Assembly: GCF_905475465.1 (NCBI RefSeq)
Contig: NC_062245.1
Span: 8,618,001 to 8,682,000, forward strand
Source of the DNA: Pieris napi
Taxonomy: Eukaryota > Arthropoda > Insecta > Lepidoptera > Pieridae
Length of the DNA: 64,000 bases
Direction of reading: 5' to 3'
A program made the position numbers and the translations under genes. Below, piece after piece: positions 11,335-26,300 of the stretch. How positions within the stretch are numbered: the first letter of the stretch is position 1; every line of letters begins with the position of its first letter. The notes under the pieces are model-generated. The model ran no database searches and was not told the DNA's origin. It saw nothing but the letters and a program-made list of their open reading frames with translations.

Positions 11335-14300
11335 CTGTAACAAAATCAAATAATATTAACACAAGGAAATAATTAAAACATTGTATTGCTTAGTATTGTC
11401 TTTGATTGACATAACTTTTACACATTTAAATAAAAAACTGTTTTGACCGGATTGAAGGACACCGTGAGCCATTTTTGCCAAAACCCTAAAAAAATCTTTT
11501 AGTCGATACCAACTCCGGGGAAATAAATACAGATAATGCAACTTTCTCTGCAGCTGTGATACTTTTTGGCATTCAACATCTTTTGTCTTCAGTCAACGTG
11601 ACCACGCACGCTGTAAAGCACGCGAAACGTCGGATAAATTTAAAATTATGTTAAATAGTTGTAAATTTAAAATAATACATAACTTCAATCCGGTCAAAAC
11701 AGTTTTTTATTTAATTGTATTGCTTTTCATTTGTAGTAGATAGTAAACGGAAATAGATCATAATAAAAGACCTGCAACCGTAAATTCCATAATAAAACGA
11801 CATGACTAAGCTGCACGGATTTAGTTGTACTACGGCCGCTGGCAATGGGTTAGTCACGCGATATTATTCACTCCATATAAATAATCTCTCCCTTTGTTTA
11901 CAAACAAACTAACCTAACCCAATGTCATTTAACGTTACAAATTATGCACATGTTTTAATTTTTTAACTAAAACTTTAAAAATTAGTTTATATTCTCACCT
12001 GCAATTTATAACCATATTGACTGGTGTAGAAAGCTGGGGATACAAGTTCGACGCCCTCCTTGCATTTAGCTTCGGCCATCTTCGCAGCGAAGTCAGATAT
12101 TCTCCAGACAAGAGCCCCAGACTGGTTTAGGGCTAATTTTGCGAGAGCAGATCTTAGGGATTCCAACTGACGTGCTTGTCTGGTAGCTACCCCACATACA
12201 AGGGCCAAATGCGCCTGGCAGCTTTCTTCAATATGGCGGTCAAGAGCTTGGCGAGTGCCCTGAAATTTAAAGACATCAATTAATATAAAATTGTTTAGAA
12301 AATCAATTGTTTTTTTTTAAAGACAGGTCACACCAATTGACCTAGTCCCATGCTAAGCTGGTGAAGCTTGTGTTATGGGTACTATGCATCGGATATACAT
12401 ACATATTATAGATAGATAGATATATATAAATACATATTTAAACACCCAAGACCTAAGCACAACGCCAAATGCTCAACGTCACATCGATGTTCGTCTCAGC
12501 CGGGGATCGAACCCGGGACCCATGGATTCGCAGTCAGGGGTACTAACCACTAGACCAATGAGTCGTCAAATTACTACGCCATTGCTATTCGAGGTTCGAG
12601 ATTCTTTTGTTACGTAGAAATCAGATTTTGAGTCGTTATAAAATTTCAAAGAAATGAATGTCTTTTATCTTACCTTGAATCGACATCCAGCGTCTCTATA
12701 GGCACAGGGCAGAGAGGCAGCGGCGCAGTGATCCCGAAGATGAGCATCCAACTCGTCTCTGGCAGGAGCTGCAGCGCAACGCTGTGGACATGGCACCGGC
12801 GCACGCGCACACGATGCACCATGGGCGCCCACTGTGTCCTGTAATAGTCATAGTACATTAAAATCATCGCAATTTTATAGGTTCAAATAACTTTTATCAA
12901 TGTGTTAACGCGTGTAACTTAAACTTAGAGAAACCAGTTTGTAATGAAATAGTCATTTTTAAAACAGATATTAGTGTAGCACAAAGTTAGAATTAGCTAA
13001 GTCAGATTTTCGTACATCAAAAATACGGTTCGCGTTTTGTCTCTGAAAGAAATCTTGGAAAAAAGTATGTCAATATATTGAAAAAAGAGTATCTCACCTG
13101 TGTGTATCTCTGGCCGCAGTGTCGGCAGGGCACAAGCCGCTTGCTGCAATGTTGCTGCAAATGCTGCTGAGTATGACGGCGCTGCACTTTAGCGCCGCAT
13201 TTGTTCTCGCAGTAGACAGGCTCGTGACCACAGTTTCCTTGATGTTCCTGGAATATACGTCCATTATTAACTTCTAAAAACTGTTAGGAGGTTTAAAGTG
13301 CTACCTAATTTGTCTTTATATCACATATTATTTAGATTGTAAGAAAACGTTTGCTGTTAGAATTTTTTCCAGAGAACTTATGTGAATTGATGTGTAGTCA
13401 CATTCAGTCAAATAAGCGAAGTGATTCATTGTGTTATTTCCCACATAACTATTATATCTTAACAGTTACTACTAATACAATAGAACTGCACCATAAAACC
13501 TACACGGATAATTCAACAGTTAAAATACATTTAAAAATATATATAAATCTTGTAACTAATAACATAACAAGCAGCTCTTGTGAACTCAGCCGGTGTACAA
13601 ACAAATAAGTCTACCTCGATAATATTCTCATAATCTCTATTTATTTTTAAGGATTAGAAAAATTACCTCAAGCGCACTGCCGGAGAACTCCTTAGCACAG
13701 TGCTCACAATTGGCGCGGCGACGAGGGCAGGTGTAACGCAGGTGGTCTTGCATTAACACGCGAGGGATCATCGCACCGCACTGCGCTGCGCAGAGCACTG
13801 CATCGTGCTTGCAAGTGTTTAAATGCGCCTGGAATGAGAAACAAAAGAAAGGAATAAGAAAAACGTTATTGGAACGAAGTTCCTTATTTAATTTTCAAAA
13901 CGGTGGATAAGCGCGAAATTTTTTGTAATTTGTTAAGTAATTAACTGTCGATAACACCTTTGTATATGGTTTAAATTTAAACACGATGTACACAACTAAC
14001 CTACCTTAAATTTATGTAAATATTCTAAGTTTTTTTTAAGTTTTAATTATACAATTCACACCAATTGACCTAGTCCCATGCTAAGCTGGTGAAGCTTGTG
14101 TTATGGGTACTAGGCAACGGATACACCTACATATTATACATAGATAGACATATAAATACATATTTAAACACCCAAGACCTAAGCACAACACCAAATGCTC
14201 ATCACATCGATGTTCGTCTCAGCCGGGGATCGAACCCGGGACCCATGGATTCGCATTCAGTCGTACTAACCACTAGACTAATGAGTCGTCAAAGTCTAAG

Positions 14301-17300
14301 TGAATTTGAGAAATAAATCTTTCAACCGATATAACGGGTAACGCCAAAAAATGCGCAGTTCTGCATCGATATATAGTTTAAATTACTACTTTATACGATA
14401 ACGCTAATAATGCTAATAAAATATCTCTTCAGAAAAAACCATAATGTAGGTTATTATTTTTATTATGAAAGTACCTTGATGCAACAGAATAACTAAAATT
14501 TAATATGGAGTGTCGATTAAGTTGTTACTTTAACTTACAAATCCATCAATCACATACGCTTTTAAGGTAAATACAACATAAATGCTTGAGCTAAATTCAG
14601 GCCAAAAAATAAATCAAATTTTATGTGAAAATGTGTGTGAATATTTATCAATAAAACATGCTAACACTGTGTCATAATATTACGATAGTGTCCTACTTAA
14701 CATTTGTAAATCAAGCTTATCATTTTATACATATCAACAGAAATTATCATTTTAACTTTGTTCTGAGTTCGATGCATCTATCTGAGAATTGATAAAATTA
14801 CAATACCTTCAAAGACCTAATTACTACTTGACTGTACTGACATTTATTTATATACTATTGCGCTGATTCCTCATTCAGTAAAGAATGTTTATCGTCTAAC
14901 AATCTGTTTACTCAATAGAACATCTGATAAAAAATATGCCAAACACGGAGAGCCTCCAAATGTGAGCCGTTTTATCGTTCACCTGATTACAATTTATATG
15001 AACGACTAGCAAACCCGGCGAACTCCGTTTCGTCACCAGATGGCTTCGTTTTATGAACAATTCGTTTGGTGATTAAAAGATGAAGAAAAATTTATTTTTT
15101 GTAAGATTTTTCCGCTTTTCTGTTGAAATTTTTCCTGAATTTTCTTTGCTATAAACCTCAAGGAGCCCGAGACCTTTCCAACGAATGCAAAACCGTGGAA
15201 ATCGGTTCGTGCGTTCTGGAGTTATAGCGTCAGGAAGGAAAACCCGACTTATTTTTATATAGTAGATGTTTACTATTTTCAACATACCTTCAACTTGCGA
15301 AGCTCGTCAGACCATTGACACCCTTCTTTGTGGTGAATGCAGTACACCACTGAACCCATTATGGCCTTCTCCGATTCCGGGTCCGGATAAATCTATAACA
15401 ACAGATAAACCTTGAATATAAGTTTGAGAACTCACCAAAAATCCCTTCAAGAAATATTTACATTGTTCGAAGTAAACAGGTTGCAATTAGATGAAACCTT
15501 TTTAAACTTATTCACTATATATTTAAGCATTTTGAAATATTGAAAGTATACACGTCAAGCAACACTACTAGACTGATGAGAGCGCACGCGGCGCGCCATA
15601 ACGGATTAAATAGGACAACGCGATCAAAAATAAACCACATCTCATACAGAAAATCAAACAACGCACCGTACGATCGAATATGGAGCACATAGTTTGTATA
15701 AAATGGCGGATTTTTCGCGCGAACGAGAGCTCTGCGCAAGGGCCCGACACAAAATGCATATCGTTCCCGTTTGAACAATTTCGTTATCTTTATGGGTGCA
15801 ACGAACAGATGGCTCTTGGACCACTGTTGCCATGTTTGCGCCGAGATAAGCGTGATTTTTTACTTCTCAAAACAGTAATGAATGAGGCAAATACACGGTA
15901 AGAATCTCATAAGCGATACTTTCACACGCTTAGATACAGTGAAAACTGAGAGAATGCATTTGTTCGCAATTAGTATCTAAACAATGAACGAACAAAAAGT
16001 TCAGCGTTGTTTGTAAACAAGAACTAACGATGTCACATACAACCGAAACATCTTTCAAAGATGTCACAGCCCCAAAGTATGTGAGTAAATAAATGATAAC
16101 GCGGATATCACCCTGCATTAGTTCACTACTGCATCTCAATAAACTCCCAACATAACGCCGCTACTAAACAAGCAGTGGACGTCGAATCATTCATTAAAGT
16201 TGATAAAAATACAACTGAGTAGTTACGATGCGTTCTATTTACAAACACTGCTGCATGTGGTCATCGCCATGGCTCCTGCATAACAGCACCTTAGAATCCG
16301 TATTCTATAAATTAGTATAAAAGCGCATTATACATTTTGCTAATACATGGAATTATGTGACTTGTTATTCCGTAACAAAGACGAAAATTGTGTAGACGAG
16401 TGACCGTGGATGATCGCTCTTAAAGCTGTCCGTGTATAAATTTACAAATATAGAATGTTATTTGTGTCGTATTCTAAAAAGATGAACCGCGATGTGTTGA
16501 ACTCTCCCGCATCGCTCAATTATAGAACGCGTTGTATCGTAAACACGAAATGCGATATTTTACTGCGCTTACGACGTTTTGACAACGACATTGCATCTGT
16601 AGATTAAAATGAGAATGTTTGCTATAAGCAAAAACATAAAAATTCCGCTTAAATACACAGTCAATGTAAAAAACGTAGCTAAGTTAAAAACAAAGCAATT
16701 ATGAAGTGATTTTATGACGGCCTAAAATAAATTGACTTCTGTATGTAGAAGATTTCGAAGCATCCCATTCAGTCGTAACAAATTATAGATTAGTGTGATG
16801 AATTAATCAAGAATTTGTTTGTGGAATATCATCAACGCAAATGTTCTTGGACGCCGGACACGACACCTACACGACAAGTAATTACTTTACCTCAAATAGA
16901 CTAAACCTTTATGCAGTTTAAAGATTTAAATTACTTTTCAAATCGTAAGTCTATAGTCTGTGGATTCCGAATACACAGACTATAAATTATTTGAAGAATA
17001 TAGAATTTTTGAATGTAAGTTACCATTTAATGACTTATTTTATACCAATAAGTAATACTTAATTTAAGATTACGTGGGAGACGTGATGCAAGTAAATGGG
17101 TGGGCGATAGGTATTGCTATGTAATTGGATATTATTCCTTATACGAATAACCTGTTTGGAGATTCCTTAGTTTTGAAATATCCATAGACTAATATTTTTG
17201 CATTTGATTAGAGATGTACATATAGTTAAATAATGTAAATAAATACATATAATAATAATAGTAAAATAATAATAATTGGTAATTTTAAAATAAAGAAATT

Positions 17301-20300
17301 TAATTTTATATATGATAAATAATGTGTAATTGTTTGCACAGCACTCTTTCACCCGCTATTTACCCGCCTTAATTCTGCTTATTTAAAACGTTCTTTTTAC
17401 GGTGAATGTTATTTTCGACTCTACAATTGCCACAATTTATTAGCTACCATATCCGGTGTTACGTCGTATTAATGGCTAATTGTGGAGTAATAAAAGTTTA
17501 GCTAAAGCATCATAACTTTTACGAATAATCCTTTGAAAGGTTTTTACAGTAATAGCGATACAATATTTTGAAATTTATTGACTTACTAGACATATATAGT
17601 CCTTTGGTTCGAGGGTTGCTTTAAAAATGCTTTAAAACTGATTACGAGTAGTAATCAGTATAAATGAGTTATATCCTGCCGTTTTGTAGTTGAATCAAAT
17701 ACTTAAAAACGTAAAAAAGGTTCTTTGTTGACGAAAATAATTGGTTATACAAAAACATACTTTAGGTATAATTTTTGCTTCATAACACGCTTGATGTCAC
17801 ACAATTGTGTTTATTGAAAACCAGTGAACTAAATAGAGTATTTACTATAGCTTACTACATGTTTACATTCTCACGTCAACGGCCGACAGCCGACAGGTAT
17901 CGTCTGGTTAATCTTAGCCTATCATAAGGTGCATGTCAATGAACACCATGTTCCTTTGATGTTTAAAAACACTTGTCAATTGTCAAGGCTGTCACTATGA
18001 CACTTGCTGGAAAGTTATTTAATTGGAAACTTTACACGTCTATAAATTGTTGAAAATATTAGAGTAATAATATAGAGTTACAATAGATAAATACATTTAA
18101 TTTTTTTGATGACGTGAGAATTGAAATATGGGATTTTTAGTTAAAAGTAAGAGAAATAGGAAAAACACCGGCACAAATGTAATAATCCTATATCTGTCTA
18201 CATTTAATTAAGCTGGGCAGGTCGTTTACAGATGATTATTACGCAAACCTGATACGCCTATATGTGTTAAAAGATATATAAATATTAAGATAAAAACAAT
18301 TCTGACAGGTAATATTCACAAAAAATAAAAATCCTTTACCAGCGAACTAAATTTTAATTACATCCTCGTAAACTAAATAAATTGAAAGACTGTTTACAAT
18401 ATTAAATTATGGTAAAAAAGTTAGAGCTAAGGAGCGGAAATGAGTTCGATGGCCGAGTGTAGCGGAACCTTACTTGGAATATGTAATCACTTTTACAATT
18501 GTAATTAGTATTGTTAGCTGGTTATGATGTAGGAAGATGTGCTAGATATTTGTTAATGTTATAGTTAAAACTAGCATAGTTAATTCAAGTAAAGGGCAAC
18601 CCGCAGAACGTTACCTACATTTAGTTAGTTTTAGTACGCTAAAGTTGCCGTGCTTGTACGCGGATTTGTATCTTCCTCGTGTCTAGGATATCGTTAGATT
18701 TAAAACACTGCTCACTAGCAAATAGTAAGAAAGTATATCTTTTAAATTACATTAAGAAATTGCTACATTAAAGTCGTAATAAGACTATGCAATATATTAT
18801 GTATTTATTGATCTACGTAATTTTACTTGTGTTAAATTTTTAAATAGGCCACCAATATCCAAAACTTGACAGTTTATTATCATCGATCCCGGCTAATGCG
18901 TCTAAATTGGGCTTTGTTTACGAAATGTCAATCAAATCTATGAATGTGCATCAGTCTTTAAAGATTTAATTTAAAATTGCTTTATGAAGTTGGAAATATC
19001 TGTTGATTTAATTGACTTTCAATTCATTAATAATATTAACGGGCGGTAAGAATGTAATACAATACGAGACGTTCATTTGATTGGAACAATTATGGACATA
19101 ACATGACGTTTCACGTCGCGTGTCAACGCGTATTTGGAGTAGAGATACTATTGACCAATCACAATCAAACGAAGCGCGCCATAGTTTCGTCTCTGTTCTA
19201 CACATTTATTCTAACCTTATATTTTACGTCTTTACAATCCTGTGACGAACTCACACTCCTCTAAAGCACAACTGTCAGTTACGCATGTATTTCAATTAAT
19301 TATCAATATACAATAAAGATCCAGAACATTAAAAAGAACCAGAAATATCGCACTTGACAGATCCTCACATCAATTAATGTTAGAACATCTCAGAACTCGG
19401 GCGATCGAGTTACATTTAATTTAGAATGTTTATTTTCATTTATTTTTGTTATATTCGAATGGTCTCAGCATATTATATTAAAGTCCTTCATTTACATTTA
19501 GATATACTTTTTGTAAGGTATATATTCCAAAACAGTGAGGCGTATAACATATAGTGATATGAATAGCCATGAAACAAGATCTACTTAATTCTACTTCAAA
19601 ATTTCGTTTTAATTCTATTTGATGTAATCTATTGAGGTCATAGTCCTTTCCTAACAGTATGAATATTGAATACACATTAAAATTCGTATGACATTTACAC
19701 AAACTTCATGTCAAGGTTGATATTTAACAATATAAAAGTTCTATAAAATTTGAGGACTATATGTTAAACTATTAAATGTTGGTGTTGCCATATAAAGATT
19801 ATAACAGTACTATTATAGCTATTGTAAAGTTCTGGTTGTTTATATTTTAATTTTTTCCAATAAATTAAGAAAAATTAGGCGTGTGCCACCCTTGTCATTA
19901 AGAGCTACATACGTAGTAATCGTTTATGACTTATTTTCAGACCGCACACAAATATTCGGTCAAGCCGTTTCGGAGGTTACAAAAACTAAAGACACTGGAA
20001 TTTTTAAATTAAATATTGTTATAATTTCGAATTTTACACTTAATCTGCGGATTTAATCAATTTTTTTAATGTAGTTGATTATCTTAATTATTTTTTAAAG
20101 ACAATTCACACCAATTGACCTAGTCCCATGCTAAGCTGGTGAAGCTTGTGTTATGGGTACTAGGCAACGGATATACATACATATTATAGATAGATAGACA
20201 TATAAATACATATTTAAACACCCAAGACCTAAGCACAACACCAAATGCTCATCACATCGATGTTCGTGTCAGCCGGAAATCGAACCCGGGACCCATTGAT

Positions 20301-23300
20301 TCGCAGTCAGGAGACCACTAGACCAATGAGTCGTCAAATTTAAAAACACGAATCTCTCAATGATAGCTAATACCTGTTATGTTAACTTGTGAAGAGGCTA
20401 ATAAATAAACGTATCTTCAAACAATGTATTCAATAACTGTTTATTGCACATAATGCTGCACTTGAACATTATCAAATTGACAAGAGGTTACGAAACCGAT
20501 ATCGGTTCCGGTGGTTTGCGTTGATTTATGCGTTCGTAAGAAGAAGACTGTCGGCGCGTCTATTGTGGTAGATACATTATCTCGATATTGCTTTAATTAG
20601 TTACGAAATATTGATGTTTGGCGTCAACGATAGTAAAGCTCAGTTTGACATGGACAAACTCTATCGGAATACAAACGTATTAGGTCTTCATTTTAACGTT
20701 TTAATCTTTTGTAGCTCCTTAATTTGAACTTTGAAGAATGGCAAGAGTATAACAAAACTTATTTTTTATTTATTTCGTTATCCTACAGCTACTAAAAATT
20801 ATATATAAAACAAACAATTACACTAAAAATATAGCCAAAGATACAATACATAATATTTACAAAAGGGAAAAAACAATAAAAAAATATTCAATACATTTAA
20901 CTAAGTATTACCTAATTTGCCGGTGTGTGGTGTAATGGTGTAAAAGTGAGGATATATTAGATTTAAGAGGCCTACTCGTTTAAAAATTAAAAGAATTCTC
21001 GTAGATTCAAAGTAATAATGCACCAATATTATTGCTTATAGTACATGGATATAGGTCCCATCATAAGTTTGATTTCGTGTAGACAAAATCTGATCTTTTT
21101 TAGACTAGTGTTTTAGTAGTTTTCATAAGAAGTTATTTTGGTACATCTTCTGAATGACACCAATTTTGATGATTCAATTAATTCACTGTACTAAAGAAAT
21201 GGTCTTACTAGCCTACAACTTCCGCATAGACCATCGTTACATACAAAAAGTAGACAATATAATAAAGTACCCCAAAAACTAGTTTTGAATTAATATGACC
21301 TTATAATCCCTAATCCATTAGGAAATCCCTAGCAATAAACTCCCCCATAAATAAAGTCAAGTAGCCAATTGAGTATGCGTCCGCGCAGATTGATCGATCA
21401 CCGGAAACCGCCATTGAGCAATTGTGAGTTCTCGCCGTCAATTCGGACATTGATCCGCGAATCATTCGCCATTAAGCTTAATACCCAATAGTATAAGGCA
21501 AAGAAGGAAGTATCAACTAGAAATCAAACTACTTTGCTTTTTCAAATTTCGAATTATTTGGATTCTGCATTCTCAATCTATCATTATAAAGTCAACTCTA
21601 TGACTGATTTCGGAATAACTGTTGCAAAGTAATTTTGCGACGGAATTTTCGATCCAACCTCAAAGCAACTAATAGTTTAGTAATAGACAATTATTATAAT
21701 CGTTAAACAAAGTAAAAACAAATGCAGCATCAATAAATGGTTAGCTTTATTATACTTTTTACTTAATGTCTATCCTTTTCGTTCTTATGAAAATAGAGAG
21801 AGGTGCAACAATAAAAATGAAGTTGATGACAATATTACGATACAGTCGACGAGTTAACCTCGTAGTAAAGTGCTAAAAGACGTAATGACTGCGTTACGGT
21901 TCAAATAACTTTGTTAACTATTCTTTATTTTAGGACAAGGACTGTTATTTATTTTACGAGATGAATGATTTAAAAGTATTAATGTTTTAAAAAACATAGA
22001 CTACTGATAGTAAAATTTTATCGATGTGTTTGGTATTTAGTTACAGGTTTTATAACTTTTAAATAGACTTTCCTTGCTAATCGCAAACGAATTATAATAG
22101 TCGATAAGTGTTATAGAGTTGGCCTAGTGGTTTCAACGTGCGACTCATTCCTGCAGTCGTAGGTTCGATTCCTGGCTGTGCAATGGACTCTTGCATTTAA
22201 CACTTGCTCCTATGATAAAGAAAAACACCGTGAGGCTTTATTCCCAAAAAGTCGAGTGTGTGTTAGATACAAAAAGTTGATCATCTATTAGAAATGACAC
22301 GGAACGATAATATACCATGGATAATATACCAATAGGGTATATTATATCTATGTGTTTGTTCAAATATAGGTCGATAAATTACTAATATTTTACCCTGATT
22401 TTACATGAGGGTTTCAAGAAGATCGCCTTATCTAACCGCGTCATAGCATTTGCAAAGTGATTCATTGGTCATTACTGTACACCAAATATTTTATCACTTC
22501 CTGCGTGAACATAATGCTAATTTGCAAGAACCTCTGCATGAAGTGTCTTTTACGCTATTAAAATGAAAATTGCACACATATAAAGTTTCAGGATATTGTA
22601 TTTTATTGGGGTGGTTTTTTTTTCATAAGACAAAGTTTTCCTATATAAGACGAAACATTTTAGTACAATAGTCAAACCAATAAATGTTTCGGTATAATGA
22701 TAGACTGTAATCTGCAAGAAATATATTTTTTATATAGACGATAACTCACTATGGCAAGAAAAGAAATCTGTGTTATCGCAATAAACTTCGAAATCTAATA
22801 AACACTATAATTTGGTAATAACAGGGGTATAAAATGGAGTATGCAATAATGTTTTGTTTTCTTAAGATTACAGTTCAAAGTAAACGTTTACATCTGATTA
22901 CACTAATTGAATGTAAGCTCCCACAGTTCCCACATCTTATCGGAATCGTTTCATCTATTATTACGTAGTTATTAGACATTCACGTGCCTTTGATGCACCG
23001 ATGTTACAAAATAAACATACCGAAAATCGAAGAAACTGTGTATGGAGATATTTCTTTGGAGATATTGGTCACTTGTTCTTTATTTTTAAATTGCTTTCAC
23101 TGAGACAAATTAAAAACTATCAAGCCAAAAGTAAGGCTAATGAGTAATTAACAACTAACTTAATTTACTAAAGCAAAATATAATAAGAGTGTTCAATAGC
23201 ATTACATTTTTGACGAAAACTATACGATTTATCGCCCTCTCGATAGGGTATGTATGATTACTTTTACACCAATACACCACGTTAAATGTATTGAATATTT

Positions 23301-26300
23301 TTTATTGATTTTTCCCTTTGTAAATGATACAAGTTCAAATATAACTGTTTTTTGTTACTTATATATAATCTATGTTAGCTGTTACGAAATAACTAACAAT
23401 TTACACTTAATAAAGACTTTATTAAGTTGTCGGCATCTTTCAAACACTGGTCACATAGTGACTTATACAAAAACTAATTTAATAGTCTTTCCTGATAGTA
23501 ATATATACATTTTAGCAACTGTATGAATCACAGAGGTCCTTACTAATTCGCGACACGTCTTATTATAGAAACAACACGGAAGTTTAAAACAAAGTTAAAA
23601 GTACAAATTACTGCGTTGATCCATAAATTCCATTTACGTAATAAAACTACTATAAAGAAATAAAGCCTACAATTTTAAACACGTGGTTGTTTGTCCTAGG
23701 AATAGGAATTCCGATCAGAAGCATGTTTTGACATGTCAGAATCGAACCTGTTGTTCTAGTATTGGTATTCCACTTTTTATCATACGACCGTTTTGGAAGC
23801 TAAATGTGTACAAAAATATGAATAACAGGCAAGAAATTTAACCTTTGATAAACAAGTAACAAAAAATCAAGAAATACGTAGAATTCATTGTTAGTTGGCA
23901 ATTATACAAATTCCCACGATTAATTGTCGAGTCGACGGTAATGTCTTCTTAGAATTGAGTAGAGTCAAATTTAAATTGCGTATTATATAATATAAACACA
24001 TTAATTCTGAAGATGATATTCTTAAAAGATAATCCAGACTCTTGAATATGCAATCAATTAGAATAAACGTGATATTTAATTATTGTAAATTGTCTCTGGA
24101 TATTCAACGATCACACATTTGCAACATTAAATTCACATTAAGTATTCAAAATAAATATAATTAATAGTAATGATTTTTTTAAATCATCTTAAAAATCATT
24201 ACTTTAATTACAGAATACAACAAAATAGTTTCGAAAACTTTGCTTTAATCTATTAAAAAACGTTATAATACAGACCTCTAGGAAATCATGAAAAACAACG
24301 ACGTAACTCATCACTACACTGCACTGTTCTTTGTACAATTTTTTTCTAACACACGTCATTTGCCAGCCAGTCGACAAATTAACTAAATTAAAGCCTTTAT
24401 ACAGCCTCACCTGGACACCCACGTATCCACCTGACCTCTACTGCTTTTCTACTTATGGGCATGATTTCGACAAAATGTTTTTCTGTTACCATGTTGAAGG
24501 AAAATTGATGTTTACTTGCGTAGGAGATTAAACGGTAAAACTTACTTATAACAACTATTATCTATGTATATTTATCGCTATAGAATGTGAGCTAAAACAA
24601 TCTATTTTAATACATTTCATCTGCCAACTTTGGTGCGTGAAAACAATCACTTTTTGCATTATTTTAAAGTATATAAAATAAATCAGTGGCGCTACAACCT
24701 CTTACGGTCTTGGCCTCAGATTTCTGAATCTGTTTCAGGATCATTTTTAAATCTAATAGGCAAGTAGGTGATCAGCCTTCAGTGCCTGACACACGCCGTC
24801 GATTTTTTGGGACATGTCGGTTTCCTCACGATGTATTCCTTCACCGTTCGAGCAAATGTTAAATGCGCACAAAAGTTCATTGGTGCACAGCCGGGGATCG
24901 AACCTACGACCTCAGGTATGAGAGTGGCCCGCTGAAGCCACAAGACCAACACTGCTCTCTATATAGTAAAGCTTGTAAAGTATATACGCGTGTTATAAAC
25001 AAGCTATTATTTATAGTACAGATACTGCATAAAGAACATATGGACAAAGAATTAAGATATTCATAAATTGGGTTAAATTATTTGACAAACAGCAAGTCTT
25101 AACTAACGAGAAATAATATATGTTTACGGCGTAAGCAAGGTTAACGACATTAATGTAAATAGCAAAAAGGATAAAAGTAATATTGATAGAGATTATTAAA
25201 ACCATTTCACGCTGGCTGGCGTCTCGGTGCCAGGCCGAGGCGAATCTCCGCCTCAAACCGGTCTCAAAGTAGGCTTGCAAAATCGACTTCCTACAGCTAA
25301 CGTATTGTGGTTTAGTAACAAAAATAAACACTACTTTTAAATAATGGTACTTTAACATTGTTGAAACAACGGTATCAATTTGTATCTTATTCTATAAAGA
25401 CAAAAAAAGGGTTCGCATAGCCTAGCGGTCTTATTAAGTGGCAGCTAGGTGAGGGGTATCGGGTTCGATTCCCGGTTCGAGGGCAAGTTTTAATTTAATT
25501 TAAATTTGTTCTCGGCCTTTGGGAGGGTTGTGCGGTACCGGGCGAGTGCTTAAACCGTACATGGAGGACACGGTCGAATTTCTAAAGACAAGCATGAATT
25601 ATAAAAAATGCTATACTTGACGCTGGCTAATCCACAAATCGTGCCAGAGCCATTAAAAAAAAAAGACAAAAATATACTTCTTGCATTATGATGTTTATGG
25701 ATTTGTAATTTTCTTTTACGAGTCCCATAGTACATTACTTTAATTATACATGATATATTTTTGGCTTCTTACAATTATTTTTTAAAATACCCAGCCGTAC
25801 CATTCTATGCCTAATCGCATTGAGTAGCTCGAATGCGCCTAAAACATAGTCAAGCCATAGACAAGATAATAAATCATACCACTAACGCACGTCATAGTGC
25901 GCTTACGCATCCGAGGAGATAATGCAGCCTAATGATAGACTATACGAACAATCAAATGGCTATCATACGAAAGTGGTGGTTTTGTTCTATTTGGCTCCTT
26001 AACGCCCGAGGCGCGGATGTAAATTAAAAAAAGATAATAACGCGTGCACGGTCATCCGTGGGAACGAATTTTGTGTTGCCGTTTTGAAAAATTATTGCAA
26101 TTTAAATTTAATATAATATATTTATTACTTTTTTTTGATAATAAAGGACCAAAACCAACCCGAAATCTACTACTTTTCTTGCTCTACAACTGTATACTAT
26201 ATTTTGATTCTAATATCAGATATTTGTCTTTCTTAAAATAGCGTTGATTAAACAGTTGCTAGACTATCTGCTTTCAGGCTAGCTACCCACGACACAGGGA

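Larger units (their letters stand above)
15393..20100. other. Traf4 intron, 3' part
   Basis: Long intron on the Traf4 strand. A CpG-containing patch at 15570-15790 gives open frames on both strands but no conserved protein; it could be a repeat or a proximal promoter. Other GC-richer patches are at 18420-18480 and 19090-19200. Otherwise nothing recognised. Confidence 0.5.

Noticed and set aside
11006..11362. 118-codon frame on the - strand over the Traf4 last exon
   Set aside because: It is an out-of-frame shadow of the MATH domain exon, Arg-rich and without conserved motifs; the 10967-11200 + frame is likewise a shadow.
12670..12867. 65-codon frame on the - strand
   Set aside because: It overlaps a Traf4 zinc-finger exon in a different frame and begins in the intron.
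25410..25490. Possible tRNA gene
   Set aside because: Good B box, but the cloverleaf does not close and the sequence continues into a SINE body with an A-tail.
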